Source: Rhodococcoides kyotonense (lineage in GTDB: Bacteria; Actinomycetota; Actinomycetes; Mycobacteriales; Mycobacteriaceae). From it: 64,000 bases of DNA. The stretch is taken from contig NZ_LVHI01000032.1 of the NCBI RefSeq assembly GCF_001645385.1, positions 62,001 through 126,000 of the forward strand, written 5' to 3'. The translations under genes were made by a program, and so were the position numbers. Below are positions 8,253-17,906 of the stretch, one piece after another. The notes under the pieces are model-generated. The model searched no databases. It worked only from the letters and a program-made list of their open reading frames with translations, and had not been told where the DNA came from. Each line of letters starts with the position of its first letter. The first letter of the stretch is position 1.

Positions 8253-9020
8253 ATGATCGAGATTCTGAGTTCCAGCCAGCTGCCGCAGGCGAGGAAGGCA
8301 GGCGCGTTCGTCGCCGAAATCTTGCAGACGATGAAGCAACGGGCCACCGTCGGAACCAACCTGCTGGACATCGACCGGTGGACGAAAGAGATGATTCTGG
8401 GCGCGGGCGCCGAGTCCTGCTACGTCGACTATGCGCCGTCGTTCGGCCGCGGACCCTTCGGGCACTACATCTGCACCGGGGTGAACGACGCTGTGCTGCA
8501 CGGCAAGCCACACGACTACACGCTTGCCGACGGCGATCTGCTGTCCCTCGATCTGGCCGTGATCACCGGTGGTCTCGCTGCCGATTCCGCGATCAGCTTC
8601 ATCGTCGGCGACGCGCGGCCTGCGGAGAGCGTCGCGCTGATCGACGCGACCGAACGCGCACTCGCCGCGGGTATCGCGGCCGCGGGGCCGGGGGTGCGCA
8701 TGGGAGACGTCTCGCACGCCATCGGAACCGTGCTTCACGACGCCGGCTACTCGGTCAACACCGAATTCGGCGGTCACGGCATCGGGTCGACGATGCATCA
8801 GGATCCGCACGTGTCGAACACCGGACGCCCCGGCCGTGGATACACGCTCCGACCGGGACTTCTTCTCGCGCTGGAGCCGTGGGTCATGGTGGACACCGAC
8901 GAACTGGTCACCGACGACGACGGCTGGACTCTGCGTAGCGCGACCGGGTGCCGGACCGCACACAGCGAGCACACGATCGCCATCACCGAGGACGGCGTGG
9001 AGGTGCTCACCCGCATCTAA
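8253..9020 (+). CDS. map: Type I methionine aminopeptidase
   Basis: 255 residues from ATG 8253, preceded by GAGGAAGGCG. The pita-bread metallopeptidase ligands are recognisable: Asp in LSLDLAVI, Asp in AADSAISF, His in GGHGIGSTMHQDPHV, Glu in LALEPWVM and Glu in SEHTIAI. GHYICTGVNDAVLHG is the usual substrate-side His region. It removes the initiator Met from nascent proteins. It lacks the N-terminal SH3-linker extension seen in some actinobacterial MAPs. Such genomes usually carry more than one map paralogue, and this copy, beside an XRE regulator, may be the conditional one. Confidence 0.87.
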   Translation: MIEILSSSQLPQARKAGAFVAEILQTMKQRATVGTNLLDIDRWTKEMILGAGAESCYVDYAPSFGRGPFGHYICTGVNDAVLHGKPHDYTLADGDLLSLDLAVITGGLAADSAISFIVGDARPAESVALIDATERALAAGIAAAGPGVRMGDVSHAIGTVLHDAGYSVNTEFGGHGIGSTMHQDPHVSNTGRPGRGYTLRPGLLLALEPWVMVDTDELVTDDDGWTLRSATGCRTAHSEHTIAITEDGVEVLTRI

Positions 9021-9028
9021 CGATGCGG
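9011..9028. terminator. Hairpin around the map stop codon
   Basis: CCGCATC (9011-9017) and GATGCGG (9022-9028) flank a TAAC loop that contains the map stop codon. It lies exactly at the junction of two convergent genes and could act in both directions. There is no U-tract. Confidence 0.5.
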
Positions 9029-9499
9029 TGGCACGAACCCATGTTGCTCGAGGGCGTCGTACACGTCCCGTGGATCGGCGCCGAGGTCCCAGCGACCGAG
9101 GATGACGAGCCGGTAGTCGTCCTCGCCGGCTCGGCGGAGATCGAGTTCGAGCATCGGGACGCGTCGACCCAGGCGTGGGTAGCGGACGAGCTTGATCCGG
9201 CTGACCTCGTCGGCTCGGTAGGTGTGCACCCCCGACAGACGCTTCATCGACAACGATCCACCGTCTATCCACAGCCGCGGCCGCTGGAATGCTGCCAATC
9301 CAGCAATTATCCACAGGCCGAGGGCCGCAGCCGACACGAGAAATCGACCGGCAGGATCGACATCTGTGACGAACGCGACGATGACCAGCACGAATCCGCC
9401 GACCGCGAGTGCGATCACTGCCGCCATCGGCGTCGCCCAGGACAAGTTGTGCACATCCTGTGGATGGTTCGACGATTTATCCACAGTAGTTATCCACAT
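9017..9499 (-). CDS. PH-domain membrane protein (Rv0010c-like)
   Basis: Up to 160 residues. Two hydrophobic helices (about residues 24-45 and 53-70) are followed by a bacterial PH-like domain (PRLWIDGGSLSMKRLSGVHTYRADEVSRIKLV). In M. tuberculosis a protein of this kind, Rv0010c, sits between ppiA and crgA. The first 15-20 residues are encoded by DNA full of DnaA-box sequences and may be untranslated; no good ribosome binding site is visible. It converges on map with a 4-bp overlap. The function is unknown. Confidence 0.75.
   Translation of the reverse strand: MWITTVDKSSNHPQDVHNLSWATPMAAVIALAVGGFVLVIVAFVTDVDPAGRFLVSAAALGLWIIAGLAAFQRPRLWIDGGSLSMKRLSGVHTYRADEVSRIKLVRYPRLGRRVPMLELDLRRAGEDDYRLVILGRWDLGADPRDVYDALEQHGFVPPHR
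9267..9498. promoter_or_regulatory. Cluster of DnaA-box sequences
   Basis: Perfect TTATCCACA at 9307-9315, 9477-9485 and 9490-9498, plus TCTATCCACA ending at 9275, which has one mismatch in its last nine bases. The last two perfect copies are 13 bp apart and in the same orientation, at the 5' end of the PH-domain gene. The window starts in gyrA, which in this group lies within about 10 kb of dnaA, so this is an origin-proximal DnaA-binding candidate. Confidence 0.6.
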
Positions 9500-9544
9500 T
9501 GTTAGTGAATGACATGTGTGTAACTAGGCGGGAGCGTCCCGTCG

Positions 9545-9808
9545 TCATCGCCACCGCATGGTCATGACGAGCCCGACGACCATGAATCCGAAACCGATCA
9601 GGAAGTTCCACGCACCGAGTGCGTCCATCCACGGAAGGTTCTCGGCAGCGAGGTAGTAGACGAGCAGCCACAGGAGCCCTACCAGCATCAATCCGAGCAT
9701 GACCGACACGTAGAGGGTGCTCGACGGGCCCGCTTTCACGGAGCCGGGCGTTCGGGTCGCCGGGGCGACCGTGTAGTCCTTCTTCTTGCGAACCTTCGAT
9801 TTGGGCAT
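9545..9808 (-). CDS. crgA: Cell division protein CrgA
   Basis: 87 residues from the ATG at 9808 ([13 protein letters not shown]), with AAGGGG just upstream. Layout: a basic N-terminus, two transmembrane helices ([21 protein letters not shown] and [18 protein letters not shown]) joined by a short loop with [11 protein letters not shown], and almost no C-terminal tail. This is the invariant CrgA plan. CrgA is a divisome membrane protein that contacts FtsZ, FtsI, FtsQ and CwsA. Its position between the PH-domain gene and the DUF881 gene is conserved. Confidence 0.95.
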   Translation of the reverse strand: MPKSKVRKKKDYTVAPATRTPGSVKAGPSSTLYVSVMLGLMLVGLLWLLVYYLAAENLPWMDALGAWNFLIGFGFMVVGLVMTMRWR

Positions 9809-9852
9809 GGGTGAACCCCTTCGTCGTCGTTGCTCGCGGACGTCGTCTCGCC

Positions 9853-9883
9853 TGTGGACAACCATGGGACAGACTGTGGACAA
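9853..9883. promoter_or_regulatory. Pair of inverted mycobacterial-type DnaA boxes
   Basis: TGTGGACAA at 9853-9861 and 9875-9883, 22 bp apart. On the minus strand each reads TTGTCCACA, the box preferred by mycobacterial DnaA. They lie between the divergent crgA and DUF881 starts and could link their expression to DnaA. Confidence 0.5.
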
Positions 9884-9999
9884 CGCCTGTGCGCGCGAGC
9901 GGGTAGCGTCTGCTTGCGGAGAGAGCGTCGCACGTGGCGATACTCGTCCAGTACACGCTAGCGCAGGACTTTCGTGGGGGAGAGCACCGGACTTTCGAC

Positions 10000-10752
10000 A
10001 TGACCGACCATCACCGACAGCATCCGACGGACCGCGTCTGGCAGATCATGGTGGTCGTCGTGTGCGTCGTGACCGGAATACTGCTCGCGACGACCAGGCA
10101 GATCTCTGCGGGCGACGAAATCCGCAGGTCGGACACGACCCGGGTGTCGGACCTCGTACGGGGCGCGCAGAGCAGCACCGACGAAGCCGAGGCCACCCGC
10201 GCCGAGCTGACGCGTCGGCTCGAGGAGTTGCAGAGTTCGGCCGGTTCACGAGACGCCGAGGTGGGCGACGCCCTCGCACAGTCCGACGCGCTGGGCGGTG
10301 CGGCGGGTTTGCACCCGGAGTCGGGCGCGGGCGTCGTCGTCACGCTGACCGACGCGTCGCGCGGCGCCGACGGCCGTTACGCGACCGACGCCAGACCTGA
10401 CGACCTCGTCGTTCATCAACAGGACGTTCAGAGCGTATTGAACGCGCTGTGGACCGGGGGCGCGTCGGCGATCGCGATGCAGGACCAACGGATCGTCAGC
10501 GAGATCGCACCCAGATGCATCGGGAACACGCTGCTGCTCGGTGGCCGCACCTACAGTCCGCCGTACGTCGTCACTGCCCTCGGCGATCCTCGAAGACTGA
10601 CGGCGGCCCTCGACAACGACCGGGGCGTCCGCGTGTACCAGCAGTACGCGCAGCGGTACGGGCTCGGATACGAGGCGAGATCGGCGGACGAGCTCTCGGT
10701 GCCGGGCTACACGGGAGTCGTCCGGACGAGGTTCGCTCAGCCCGCGAGGTGA
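10000..10752 (+). CDS. DUF881 family protein (Rv0012-like)
   Basis: 250 residues from ATG 10000 (MTDHHRQ). One transmembrane helix ([19 protein letters not shown]) is followed by a coiled-coil-prone stretch (residues about 45-90, rich in Ala, Glu and Arg) and a DUF881 domain with [29 protein letters not shown] and [19 protein letters not shown]881 proteins are septum-associated or extracytoplasmic in several Gram-positive groups, but their biochemical role is not established. The conserved place between crgA and the amidotransferase gene supports a division-related job. Confidence 0.85.
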   Translation: MTDHHRQHPTDRVWQIMVVVVCVVTGILLATTRQISAGDEIRRSDTTRVSDLVRGAQSSTDEAEATRAELTRRLEELQSSAGSRDAEVGDALAQSDALGGAAGLHPESGAGVVVTLTDASRGADGRYATDARPDDLVVHQQDVQSVLNALWTGGASAIAMQDQRIVSEIAPRCIGNTLLLGGRTYSPPYVVTALGDPRRLTAALDNDRGVRVYQQYAQRYGLGYEARSADELSVPGYTGVVRTRFAQPAR

Positions 10753-10790
10753 CGTCGGCTCGTGTCGAGCGGCTCGCCTATCCTTGCCGT

Positions 10791-11447
10791 ATGCGCATCC
10801 TGGTCGTCGACAACTACGACAGCTTCGTCTTCAACCTCGTGCAGTACCTCGGGCAGCTGGGGGTCGACGCGACGGTGTGGCGCAACGACGACGACCGGCT
10901 CGCCGACCGCGACGCCGTCGCCGAGGAGTTCGACGGCATTCTGCTGAGCCCGGGACCGGGTACGCCGCAGCGAGCGGGCGCGACGATGGACCTGGTCGAA
11001 GCTGCGGCGAAAGCACGCACGCCTCTGCTCGGGGTGTGCCTCGGCCACCAGGCGATCGGTGCTGCATTCGGCGGTACCGTCGACCGTGCACCCGAGTTGC
11101 TGCACGGCAAGACCAGCAAGGTTCATCATTCGGGCGAAGGCGTGCTGGCCGGCCTGGAGGAACCGTTCACCGCGACGCGGTATCACTCGCTGACGGTTCT
11201 GGCCGACACCGTTCCCGACGTTCTCGAAGTCACCGGCCGCACCGATACCGGGTTGGTCATGGCGATGCGTCACCGCGAGCTGCCGATCCACGGTGTCCAG
11301 TTCCACCCCGAGTCGATCCTCACCGAGGGCGGTCACCGGATGCTGGCGAACTGGCTCGCGGTCTGCGGCATGGAGCTGAACGACGGTCTGGTGCGTGAGC
11401 TCGAGGCGCAGGTCGCGAGTGCGGCTGCGTCACCCGTGCGTGCTTAG
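10791..11447 (+). CDS. pabA: Glutamine amidotransferase, component II of anthranilate/aminodeoxychorismate synthase
   Basis: 218 residues from ATG 10791. Class I glutamine amidotransferase: oxyanion-side SPGPGTP, the nucleophile Cys83 in GVCLGHQA, and the His-Glu pair in QFHPESIL. It releases ammonia from glutamine for a chorismate-binding partner (TrpE or PabB), which is not in this neighbourhood. The M. tuberculosis counterpart Rv0013 is named trpG. A separate fused anthranilate synthase with its own amidotransferase domain is encoded at 48.4-50.3 kb, so this copy may serve mainly folate synthesis; that is inference. A hairpin is folded around its stop codon. Confidence 0.88.
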   Translation: MRILVVDNYDSFVFNLVQYLGQLGVDATVWRNDDDRLADRDAVAEEFDGILLSPGPGTPQRAGATMDLVEAAAKARTPLLGVCLGHQAIGAAFGGTVDRAPELLHGKTSKVHHSGEGVLAGLEEPFTATRYHSLTVLADTVPDVLEVTGRTDTGLVMAMRHRELPIHGVQFHPESILTEGGHRMLANWLAVCGMELNDGLVRELEAQVASAAASPVRA

Positions 11448-11477
11448 TTGGCCCAGGTTCCAACTATTCGCGCACGG
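11434..11477. terminator. Long hairpin around the pabA stop codon
   Basis: 18-nt arms at 11434-11451 and 11460-11477, with 15 Watson-Crick pairs, one G-U and two mismatches, around an 8-nt loop. The stop codon TAG lies in the left arm. There is no U-tract. The repeat array begins three bases later. Confidence 0.7.
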
Positions 11478-11479
11478 CC

Positions 11480-11608
11480 GGGAGTGGAGCCTGCAGGAAC
11501 GACCCATCGAGGCGGCGAAGCCGGGAGTGGAGCCTGCAGGAACGACCCATCGAGGCGGCGAAGCCGGGAGTGGAGCCTGCAGGAACGACCCATCGAGGCG
11601 GCGGAGCG
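11480..11608. repeat. Three tandem 43-bp repeats between convergent genes
   Basis: Units start at 11480, 11523 and 11566. Each holds a 28-bp core (GGGAGTGGAGCC followed by TGCAGGAACGACCCAT) and a 15-bp linker containing GAGGCGGCG. CCTGCAGG in the core is palindromic, and GGG and CCC bracket the core. The identical core, with a different linker, forms a second array at 57.6 kb. The array fills the space between the pabA and pknB stop codons. Confidence 0.92.
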
Positions 11609-11610
11609 CA

Positions 11611-13533
11611 CTATCGCGGCGGGATTCCCAAAGTGCCGACGCTGATGCTCAGGCTCTGCTGCTTCGTGATCTCCGACCCGGCGGGCTCGGCCTGATTGAC
11701 GACTTTGCCGACGAGCGTCGGGTCGAGCGTGCTCTGGTTCGTCGAGGTGATGCTCGAGCTGGTTCCCGTCCATCCGGCGGCCTCGAGCGCATCCCGTGCC
11801 TGCGTCGGCGTCAGTCCGAGTAGGTCCGGCATCGGGATCTTGTCGCCGTTGGACACGCGCAGGGTGATCGTGTCGCCGTCCGTGGCGTTCGATCCACCCG
11901 TGGGCGACGTCGACACGACGTGCCCGGCGGGCTGACTCGAGTCGATGTTCTCGACCTGCACCTTGAATCCGGCGCCTTCGATGTTCGGCTGTGCGACCTC
12001 GAGTTGCTGTCCGACGACGTCGGGCACGCGAACCTGAGCCGGCCCGCTTCCGAGCGTCACTCGAACCGCGGAACCGACCGTGATACTCACACCGGACGAC
12101 GGGTTCTGGTCGACGACCTTGTCGAGGTTCTCCGGCGTCGACGCTGCTCGCCCGACGTTTCCGTCGAGTTCGAGCCCGAGCGCGGACAGGGCCTGCGCGG
12201 CTTGCTGCTGCGTCTTGCCGTTCAGCTGCGGTACCTGCACCTGCTCCGGGCCCGTCGACACTTCGAGGTTGACGGTGCTCTTCGAGTCGACCTGGGAGCC
12301 GGCGCCCGGCCGTGTCGTGATGACGTTGCCTGCGGGAACGGTCGCGTCGGCCTTCTCCTGGATGGCGACGCGCAGATCCGCCTCGAGCAGGCGCGATTCG
12401 GCGTCGGACGAGGACAGGTTGGTGACGTCGGGAATGGACACGCGGTCCGGACTAGATCCGGGACCGAGCGACCACAGGAACGCGCCGACGATGCCGATGA
12501 CGACGACTGCGGCGAGGCTGAACAACGCGATGCGGAGTCCGCGTCGCTTCGGTTGGTCGTCGCGGCCGTCGGAATGCCGTCCCCCGGACGTCGACACGGC
12601 CCGCGATTCGGAGCTGTGCGACGAACGCGAATCCATCGAGCCGAGGATCGTCGTGCGGTCCTCGTCGTTCATAACCGTGGGCGCACTCGGTCGCTGCCCA
12701 CCGAGAACACGGACGAGGTCGGTCCGCATCTCGGCGGCGGTCTGGTAGCGGTTCGCCGGGTTCTTCGCCATCGCCTTCAAGATGATGGAGTCCAGTTCAC
12801 GCGGCACCGACGGGTTGACGCGCGACGGCAGCTGCGGATCCTCGCGGACGTGCTGGTACGCGACGGCGACGGGTGAGTCACCCTTGAACGGCGGCTCGCC
12901 GGTGAGCACTTCGTACAGGACGCAGCCGAGGGAGTAGACGTCGGAACGCGCGTCGACCTGCTCGCCCCTGGCCTGCTCGGGCGACAGATACTGCGCCGTG
13001 CCGATCACCGCGGCGGTCTGCGTCATCGGGCTCGAACTGTCGGCGATGGCTCGGGCGATGCCGAAGTCCATCACCTTGACCGCGCCCGCGTTGTTGATCA
13101 TCACGTTCGCGGGTTTGACATCGCGGTGCACGATGCCGTTGCGGTGGCTGAAGTCGAGCGCGGCACAGACGTCGGCGATCACTTCCATCGCACGACGCGG
13201 TGCCATCGGGCCTTCCGCGCGCACGATGTCGCGCAGGGTGTGCCCGTCCACGTACTCCATGACGATGAACGGCAGCGGACCGGCTTCGGTTTCGGCCTCA
13301 CCGGTGTCGTACACGGCGACGATGGCCGGGTGGTTGAGTGCTGCTGCGTTCTGAGCTTCACGGCGGAACCTCAGGTAGAACGTAGGGTCACGCGCGAGAT
13401 CGGCACGCAGAACCTTGATGGCGACGTCGCGATCCAGTCGTTCGTCGCGCGCCAGATGGACCTCGGACATGCCACCGAAGCCGAGAATCTCGCCCAGCTC
13501 GTACCGGGATGAGAGATTGCGGGGAGTCGTCAT
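11611..13533 (-). CDS. pknB: Serine/threonine protein kinase PknB with PASTA repeats
   Basis: 640 residues. Kinase domain (about 11-275): Gly-rich GFGGMSEV, Lys40, HRD with Asp138, DFG with Asp156, and activation-loop Thr171 and Thr173, the positions autophosphorylated in M. tuberculosis PknB. A Ser/Arg-rich juxtamembrane linker and one transmembrane helix (about 332-353) follow, then four PASTA repeats (beginning VSIPDV, VQVPQL, VRVPDV and IPMPDL) that bind muropeptides or lipid II outside the cell. It controls cell shape, growth and peptidoglycan synthesis. It is the last gene of the fhaA-to-pknB operon, overlapping pknA by ATGA. Confidence 0.97.
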   Translation of the reverse strand: MTTPRNLSSRYELGEILGFGGMSEVHLARDERLDRDVAIKVLRADLARDPTFYLRFRREAQNAAALNHPAIVAVYDTGEAETEAGPLPFIVMEYVDGHTLRDIVRAEGPMAPRRAMEVIADVCAALDFSHRNGIVHRDVKPANVMINNAGAVKVMDFGIARAIADSSSPMTQTAAVIGTAQYLSPEQARGEQVDARSDVYSLGCVLYEVLTGEPPFKGDSPVAVAYQHVREDPQLPSRVNPSVPRELDSIILKAMAKNPANRYQTAAEMRTDLVRVLGGQRPSAPTVMNDEDRTTILGSMDSRSSHSSESRAVSTSGGRHSDGRDDQPKRRGLRIALFSLAAVVVIGIVGAFLWSLGPGSSPDRVSIPDVTNLSSSDAESRLLEADLRVAIQEKADATVPAGNVITTRPGAGSQVDSKSTVNLEVSTGPEQVQVPQLNGKTQQQAAQALSALGLELDGNVGRAASTPENLDKVVDQNPSSGVSITVGSAVRVTLGSGPAQVRVPDVVGQQLEVAQPNIEGAGFKVQVENIDSSQPAGHVVSTSPTGGSNATDGDTITLRVSNGDKIPMPDLLGLTPTQARDALEAAGWTGTSSSITSTNQSTLDPTLVGKVVNQAEPAGSEITKQQSLSISVGTLGIPPR

Positions 13534-14960
13534 CGCTGTCCTTGTCGATCTGGCATGAAGGGGTTCGAGGGTTCCTCGCCCTGGCTGTCCTCGTCGCCTG
13601 CGCCCGGCAGCCCGGGCAACGTGAAGCTGGGCAAGGTGAAGCCGCCACCCGTCGTGGTCGTCGGAGCAGCTGTCGTCGTCGGCGGCTGCGTCGTCGTGGT
13701 GGGTTCGGGTGTGGTGGTGGTCGGCTCGGGTGTGGTGGTCGTCGGTTCCGCAGTCGTGGTCGTCGGCCGTGTGGTCGGCGGCTCGGTCGTCGGTTCGACG
13801 GTGGTCGTCGTGGTCGTAGGCCGTGCGGTGGTCGTCGTCGGCGGCGTGAACGGGGCGGGCGTGTCGTCACGCCCGTTCAACAGGACGAACCCACCGATCA
13901 GCAGCGCGAGAACGAGCAGACCGGCACCGCCCCACGCGAGCGCCTTCTGCGCACTCGTCATGCCGGACTTCTCGTCCGGCGACGGTGTGACCGCCGCGCC
14001 GGTCTGCGGTCCCGAGTACTGGTTCTGCGACGTCGGCATCATCTGCGTACTGCTGGGTGCGACGACACCGGGCATCATCACGCGTCCGGTTCCCGGTCCT
14101 CGTCCGTTCCCGGGGGCGGGTGGGCGACGGCCCGCGCGGACGGCGGCCACGGCGTCGGCGAACTCGCCGCCGTTGGAGTAGCGCGCGACGGGATCCTTGG
14201 CCATCGTGATCTCGATGAGCTCGCGCACGTGCGGCGGAAGGTCGGTCGGGAGCGGAGCAGGCATCTCGCGGACGTGCTTCATCGCCACCGTCAGGGCGCC
14301 TTCGCCGGTGAACGGCCGCGATCCCGACAACGCCTCGTAGCCGACGGCACCGAGCGAATAGACATCGCTGGCCGCGGTCGCTTCGCTGCCGAGAGCCTGC
14401 TCGGGTGCGATGTACTGGGCCGTGCCCATGACCATGCCGGTCTTGGTGACGGGCGACGCGTCGACTGCCTTGGCGATACCGAAGTCGGTGATCTTCACCT
14501 GGCCTGCAGGCGTGATCATGATGTTGCCGGGCTTGACGTCGCGGTGCACGACGCCCGTGGAGTGCGCGACCTGCAGCGCTCGACCGGTCTGCTCGAGCAT
14601 GTCGAGGGCGTGACCGAGCGGCAGTCGGCCGACGCGTCCGAGCACCGCGTTGAGCGGTTCTCCGTTGACGAGTTCCATGACGAGGTACGCGAGCGACTCG
14701 CCTGCTTCGTCCCGGGTCTCGCCGTAGTCGTAGACGCCTGCGATGCCGGAGTGGTTGAGCTGGGCGGTCGTTCGCGCCTCGAACCGGAACCTCTGCAGGA
14801 ACTCCGGGTCCTCGGAGAACTCGGCCTTGAGGACCTTCACGGCGACCTTGCGGTCCAGCCTGGTGTCCATCGCTTCCCAGACCTGACCCATGCCGCCCGT
14901 GGCGATCAGTCGGATCAGTCGGTAGCGCTGTGCGATCAGTGCACCGTTGCTCAACGGCAT
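13530..14960 (-). CDS. pknA: Serine/threonine protein kinase PknA
   Basis: 476 residues from the ATG at 14960 ([15 protein letters not shown]). The kinase domain keeps ATGGMGQV, Lys42, Asp141 (HRDVKP), Asp159 (DFG) and activation-loop Thr172 and Thr174. One transmembrane helix lies near 355-375. The outer part has no PASTA domain. It is a Thr/Pro-rich stalk with repeated TTTTxEP-like units (about 388-445), probably glycosylated or extended in the wall, then a short tail. PknA phosphorylates division and wall enzymes together with PknB. It lies four bases after pbpA. Confidence 0.96.
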   Translation of the reverse strand: MPLSNGALIAQRYRLIRLIATGGMGQVWEAMDTRLDRKVAVKVLKAEFSEDPEFLQRFRFEARTTAQLNHSGIAGVYDYGETRDEAGESLAYLVMELVNGEPLNAVLGRVGRLPLGHALDMLEQTGRALQVAHSTGVVHRDVKPGNIMITPAGQVKITDFGIAKAVDASPVTKTGMVMGTAQYIAPEQALGSEATAASDVYSLGAVGYEALSGSRPFTGEGALTVAMKHVREMPAPLPTDLPPHVRELIEITMAKDPVARYSNGGEFADAVAAVRAGRRPPAPGNGRGPGTGRVMMPGVVAPSSTQMMPTSQNQYSGPQTGAAVTPSPDEKSGMTSAQKALAWGGAGLLVLALLIGGFVLLNGRDDTPAPFTPPTTTTARPTTTTTTVEPTTEPPTTRPTTTTAEPTTTTPEPTTTTPEPTTTTQPPTTTAAPTTTTGGGFTLPSFTLPGLPGAGDEDSQGEEPSNPFMPDRQGQR

Positions 14961-14964
14961 GACG

Positions 14965-16452
14965 TCACCTCCCCTGCAATCCGGCCGCGATGACGGCGCG
15001 TCCCACCGGGGCGGCCACCGAACCACCCGTCGCGGCGAGTGCCCGGTCGCCGCCGTCCTCGACAATGACGGCAATCGCGATCTTGGGGTTGTCGGCAGGT
15101 GCGAACCCGATGTACCACGCGTGCGGAGGCGTGTTCCTCGGGTCGGTGCCGTGCTCGGCCGTTCCGGTCTTCGACGCGATCTGCACGCCGGGGATCTTGC
15201 CTTCGGATCCGGCGTTGTTCTCGGCGCCGACCATCAACGACGTCAGCGTCGCAGCAGTCTCGGGGCTGATCGCCTGCCCTTCGGACTGCGGCGTCGTCGT
15301 CGCCAGATCCGACAGGTCGGGGGACTGAAGTTGCGCGACCATATGCGGTGCCATGCGGACTCCGCCGTTGGCGACGGTCGCCGCGATGATCGCGTCCTGC
15401 AACGGCGTCAGCGCCACGTCGCGCTGGCCGATGCTCGTCTGGCCGAGGGCGGCGTCGTCGGGAATCGAACCGATCGTGCTGTCTGCGACGGGCAGCGGTA
15501 CGGACGTCGTCTCGGAACCGATGCCGAACGCCGACGCCGTGTCGCGCAACGCGTCGGCACCCGTCTTGATGCCGAGCTCCACGAAGGCGGTGTTGCACGA
15601 CCGGGCGAACGCTTCCCGCAGCGACGCGGTCGGTGCCCCGCCACACGTGCTGCCGTTGTAGTTCTCGAGGGTCGTCTCGGTGCCGGGCAGCGTGATGTTC
15701 GGCGCGGCGGTGAGCTGATCGTCCGGCGTCGCGCCCTCTTCGAGTGCTGCAGCGGTGACCAGAACCTTGAACGTCGAACCCGGCGGGTACGTCGCCGAGA
15801 TCGCGCGATTGAGCAACGGCTTGTCCGGATCGGCGTTGAGGGCGTCCCACGCTGCGGTCGTCTGCTCGCCGTCGTGGCTGGCGAGAGTGTTCGGGTCGTA
15901 ACTGGGTGTCGACGCCATCGCGAGGATGTTGCCGGTCGACGGCTCGATCGCGACGACGGAACCGGTGTATCCGCGCGAGGTCAGCTGGTCGTACGCGACC
16001 TGTTGGACGACAGGATCGATCGTGGTGACGACGTTGCCACCTCGAGGATCGCGGCCGGAAATCAGATCGAACAGTCGACGGCCGAACAGGCGGTCGTCGG
16101 ATCCGTTGAGCACCTCGTCCTCGCTGCGTTCGAGTCCGCTGCTCGAGAACAGCATCGAGTAGAAGCCGGTGACCGGAGCGTTGGCCAACGGGCTCGACGT
16201 CGACAGCGGGTTCGGCGGGTACGTGCGCAGGTACTTGTAGCGGTCGTCGGTGGCGACGGACGCGGCGAGCACCTGACCGCCTGCCGAGATCTGCCCGCGC
16301 TGGCGGGAGTACTCGTCGAGAAGGACGCGAGAGTTCCGCGGGTCGCTGCGCAGATCGTCCGCCTTGATGACCTGCAGATAGGTGGCGTTGGCGAGAAGGG
16401 CGACGACCATCACCATGACGGCGATGGAGACGCGCCGGAGGGGAGTGTTCAC
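14965..16452 (-). CDS. pbpA: Class B penicillin-binding protein PbpA
   Basis: 495 residues. A short cytoplasmic N-terminus and one membrane anchor (residues 7-25) precede a dimerisation domain and a transpeptidase domain. The catalytic motifs are present: Ser226 in STFK, SCN at 285-287 and KTGT at 428-431. It cross-links peptidoglycan during elongation and division; in mycobacteria PbpA is a PknB substrate needed for septation. It is co-transcribed with rodA (4-bp overlap), the usual SEDS glycosyltransferase and class B PBP pair. Confidence 0.96.
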   Translation of the reverse strand: MNTPLRRVSIAVMVMVVALLANATYLQVIKADDLRSDPRNSRVLLDEYSRQRGQISAGGQVLAASVATDDRYKYLRTYPPNPLSTSSPLANAPVTGFYSMLFSSSGLERSEDEVLNGSDDRLFGRRLFDLISGRDPRGGNVVTTIDPVVQQVAYDQLTSRGYTGSVVAIEPSTGNILAMASTPSYDPNTLASHDGEQTTAAWDALNADPDKPLLNRAISATYPPGSTFKVLVTAAALEEGATPDDQLTAAPNITLPGTETTLENYNGSTCGGAPTASLREAFARSCNTAFVELGIKTGADALRDTASAFGIGSETTSVPLPVADSTIGSIPDDAALGQTSIGQRDVALTPLQDAIIAATVANGGVRMAPHMVAQLQSPDLSDLATTTPQSEGQAISPETAATLTSLMVGAENNAGSEGKIPGVQIASKTGTAEHGTDPRNTPPHAWYIGFAPADNPKIAIAVIVEDGGDRALAATGGSVAAPVGRAVIAAGLQGR

Positions 16453-17906
16453 TTGCGCTTCACCATCTCGGTCGGTGCGTCGGCGATCGGCGCGGCCGGA
16501 GCCGGCTTCTTCTTCGGCGTCGCGGGTTCACGGGCGGCGTCGGAAATCTTGATCAGAAGCGCGAGCAGCAGATAGTTGGCGAGCAGAGACGATCCTCCGT
16601 AGGACAGATACGGCGTCGTCAGGCCGGTCAGCGGGATGAGCTTGGTGACGCCGCCGACGACGACGAACAGCTGGATGGCGATGGTGAACGACAGGCCCGC
16701 GGCCAGCAGTTTGCCGAAGCTGTCGCGAACGGCGAGGGCGGTCCGCAGGCCACGGATGATGAAGACCAGGTACAGGATCAGCACGGCCGCGAGACCGATC
16801 AGACCGAGCTCCTCGCCGACGGTGGCGATGATGAAGTCGGTCTTCGCGAACGGCACCTGCGACGGCCGTCCGCTGCCCAGGCCCGTGCCCGCGAGGCCAC
16901 CGGTCGCGAAGCTGAACATCGACTGCACGATCTGGTAGCCGGTGTCGTTGTAGTCGTCGAACGGGTGCAGCCACGTGTCGGTACGAATCTTGACGTGTCC
17001 GAACACCTGGTACGCGAACAGGAATCCGACGAGGAGCAAGCCGAAGCCGATGATCAACCAGCCGACACGTTCGGTCGCGATGTAGATCATGACCAGCACC
17101 GTGCCGAAGATCAGCAGCGACGTGCCCAGGTCCTTCTCGAACACGAGAACGCCGACCGACACGATCCACACCAGCAGGATCGGACCCAGGTCGCGTGCAC
17201 GCGGGAAGTCCATGCCGAGGACGTGTTTGCCCGCCGTGGTGAACAGTTCACGCTTGGCGACGAGGAGCGACGCGAAGAAGATCAGCAGCAGGATCTTCGC
17301 GAACTCACCGGGCTGAAGACTGAAGCCGGGCAACCGAATCCAGATCTTCGATCCGTTGACCTCGGAGAACGCCGACGGCAGGATCGCGGGGATGGCCAGC
17401 AACACCAGGCCGGCGAGCCCGACGGTGTAGCTGTAGCGAGCCAACGTGCGGTAATCGCGCAACAGAACGAGCAGGGCGATGAAACCTGCGATCGCCAGCG
17501 TCGTCCACAGCACCTGCTGGGTCGCGTCGGGTGACGGAATCTCCTGTCCCAGATAGGCGGCCGTCTGTTGATCCGCCAGATCGAGGCGATGGATCAACAC
17601 GAGGCCGAGTCCGTTCAGCAACGCCACGATGGGCAGCAACAACGGATCCGCGTACGGCGCGAACCGACGAACGGCCAAGTGCGCCACGGAGACCAGTGCG
17701 AGGTAGGCGAGTCCGTACTTCGCGATGTCCCACGTGATGGTTTGTTCCTGGCTCGCTTCGACCAGAATCAACGACAGCGTCGTGATCAGGACCGCGGCAC
17801 CGAGAAGCAACAACTCGACGTTGCGACGGTTCGACTGCACCGGAGCAGGAGCGAATCCTCCCGGTGGACTCGGAAACGACGCGCCCACAGATGGATTGGA
17901 ACTCAT
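16449..17906 (-). CDS. rodA: SEDS-family peptidoglycan glycosyltransferase RodA
   Basis: 485 residues from the ATG at 17906 (MSSNPSVGASF). About ten to twelve transmembrane helices. SEDS signature segments are visible: GSKIWIRLPGFSLQPGEFAKI, FEKDLGTSLLIFG and the C-terminal LTTPYLSYGGSSLLANY. RodA polymerises lipid II into glycan strands with its partner PbpA, encoded next. The start chosen gives an ATGA overlap with pstP upstream and removes an unlikely Gly-rich extension. Confidence 0.96.
   Translation of the reverse strand: MSSNPSVGASFPSPPGGFAPAPVQSNRRNVELLLLGAAVLITTLSLILVEASQEQTITWDIAKYGLAYLALVSVAHLAVRRFAPYADPLLLPIVALLNGLGLVLIHRLDLADQQTAAYLGQEIPSPDATQQVLWTTLAIAGFIALLVLLRDYRTLARYSYTVGLAGLVLLAIPAILPSAFSEVNGSKIWIRLPGFSLQPGEFAKILLLIFFASLLVAKRELFTTAGKHVLGMDFPRARDLGPILLVWIVSVGVLVFEKDLGTSLLIFGTVLVMIYIATERVGWLIIGFGLLLVGFLFAYQVFGHVKIRTDTWLHPFDDYNDTGYQIVQSMFSFATGGLAGTGLGSGRPSQVPFAKTDFIIATVGEELGLIGLAAVLILYLVFIIRGLRTALAVRDSFGKLLAAGLSFTIAIQLFVVVGGVTKLIPLTGLTTPYLSYGGSSLLANYLLLALLIKISDAAREPATPKKKPAPAAPIADAPTEMVKRK

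Noticed and set aside
13620-13860. Possible DNA minisatellite inside pknA
   Set aside because: The repetition is explained by the Thr/Pro-rich stalk of the protein (TTTTxEP units); codons vary within it.
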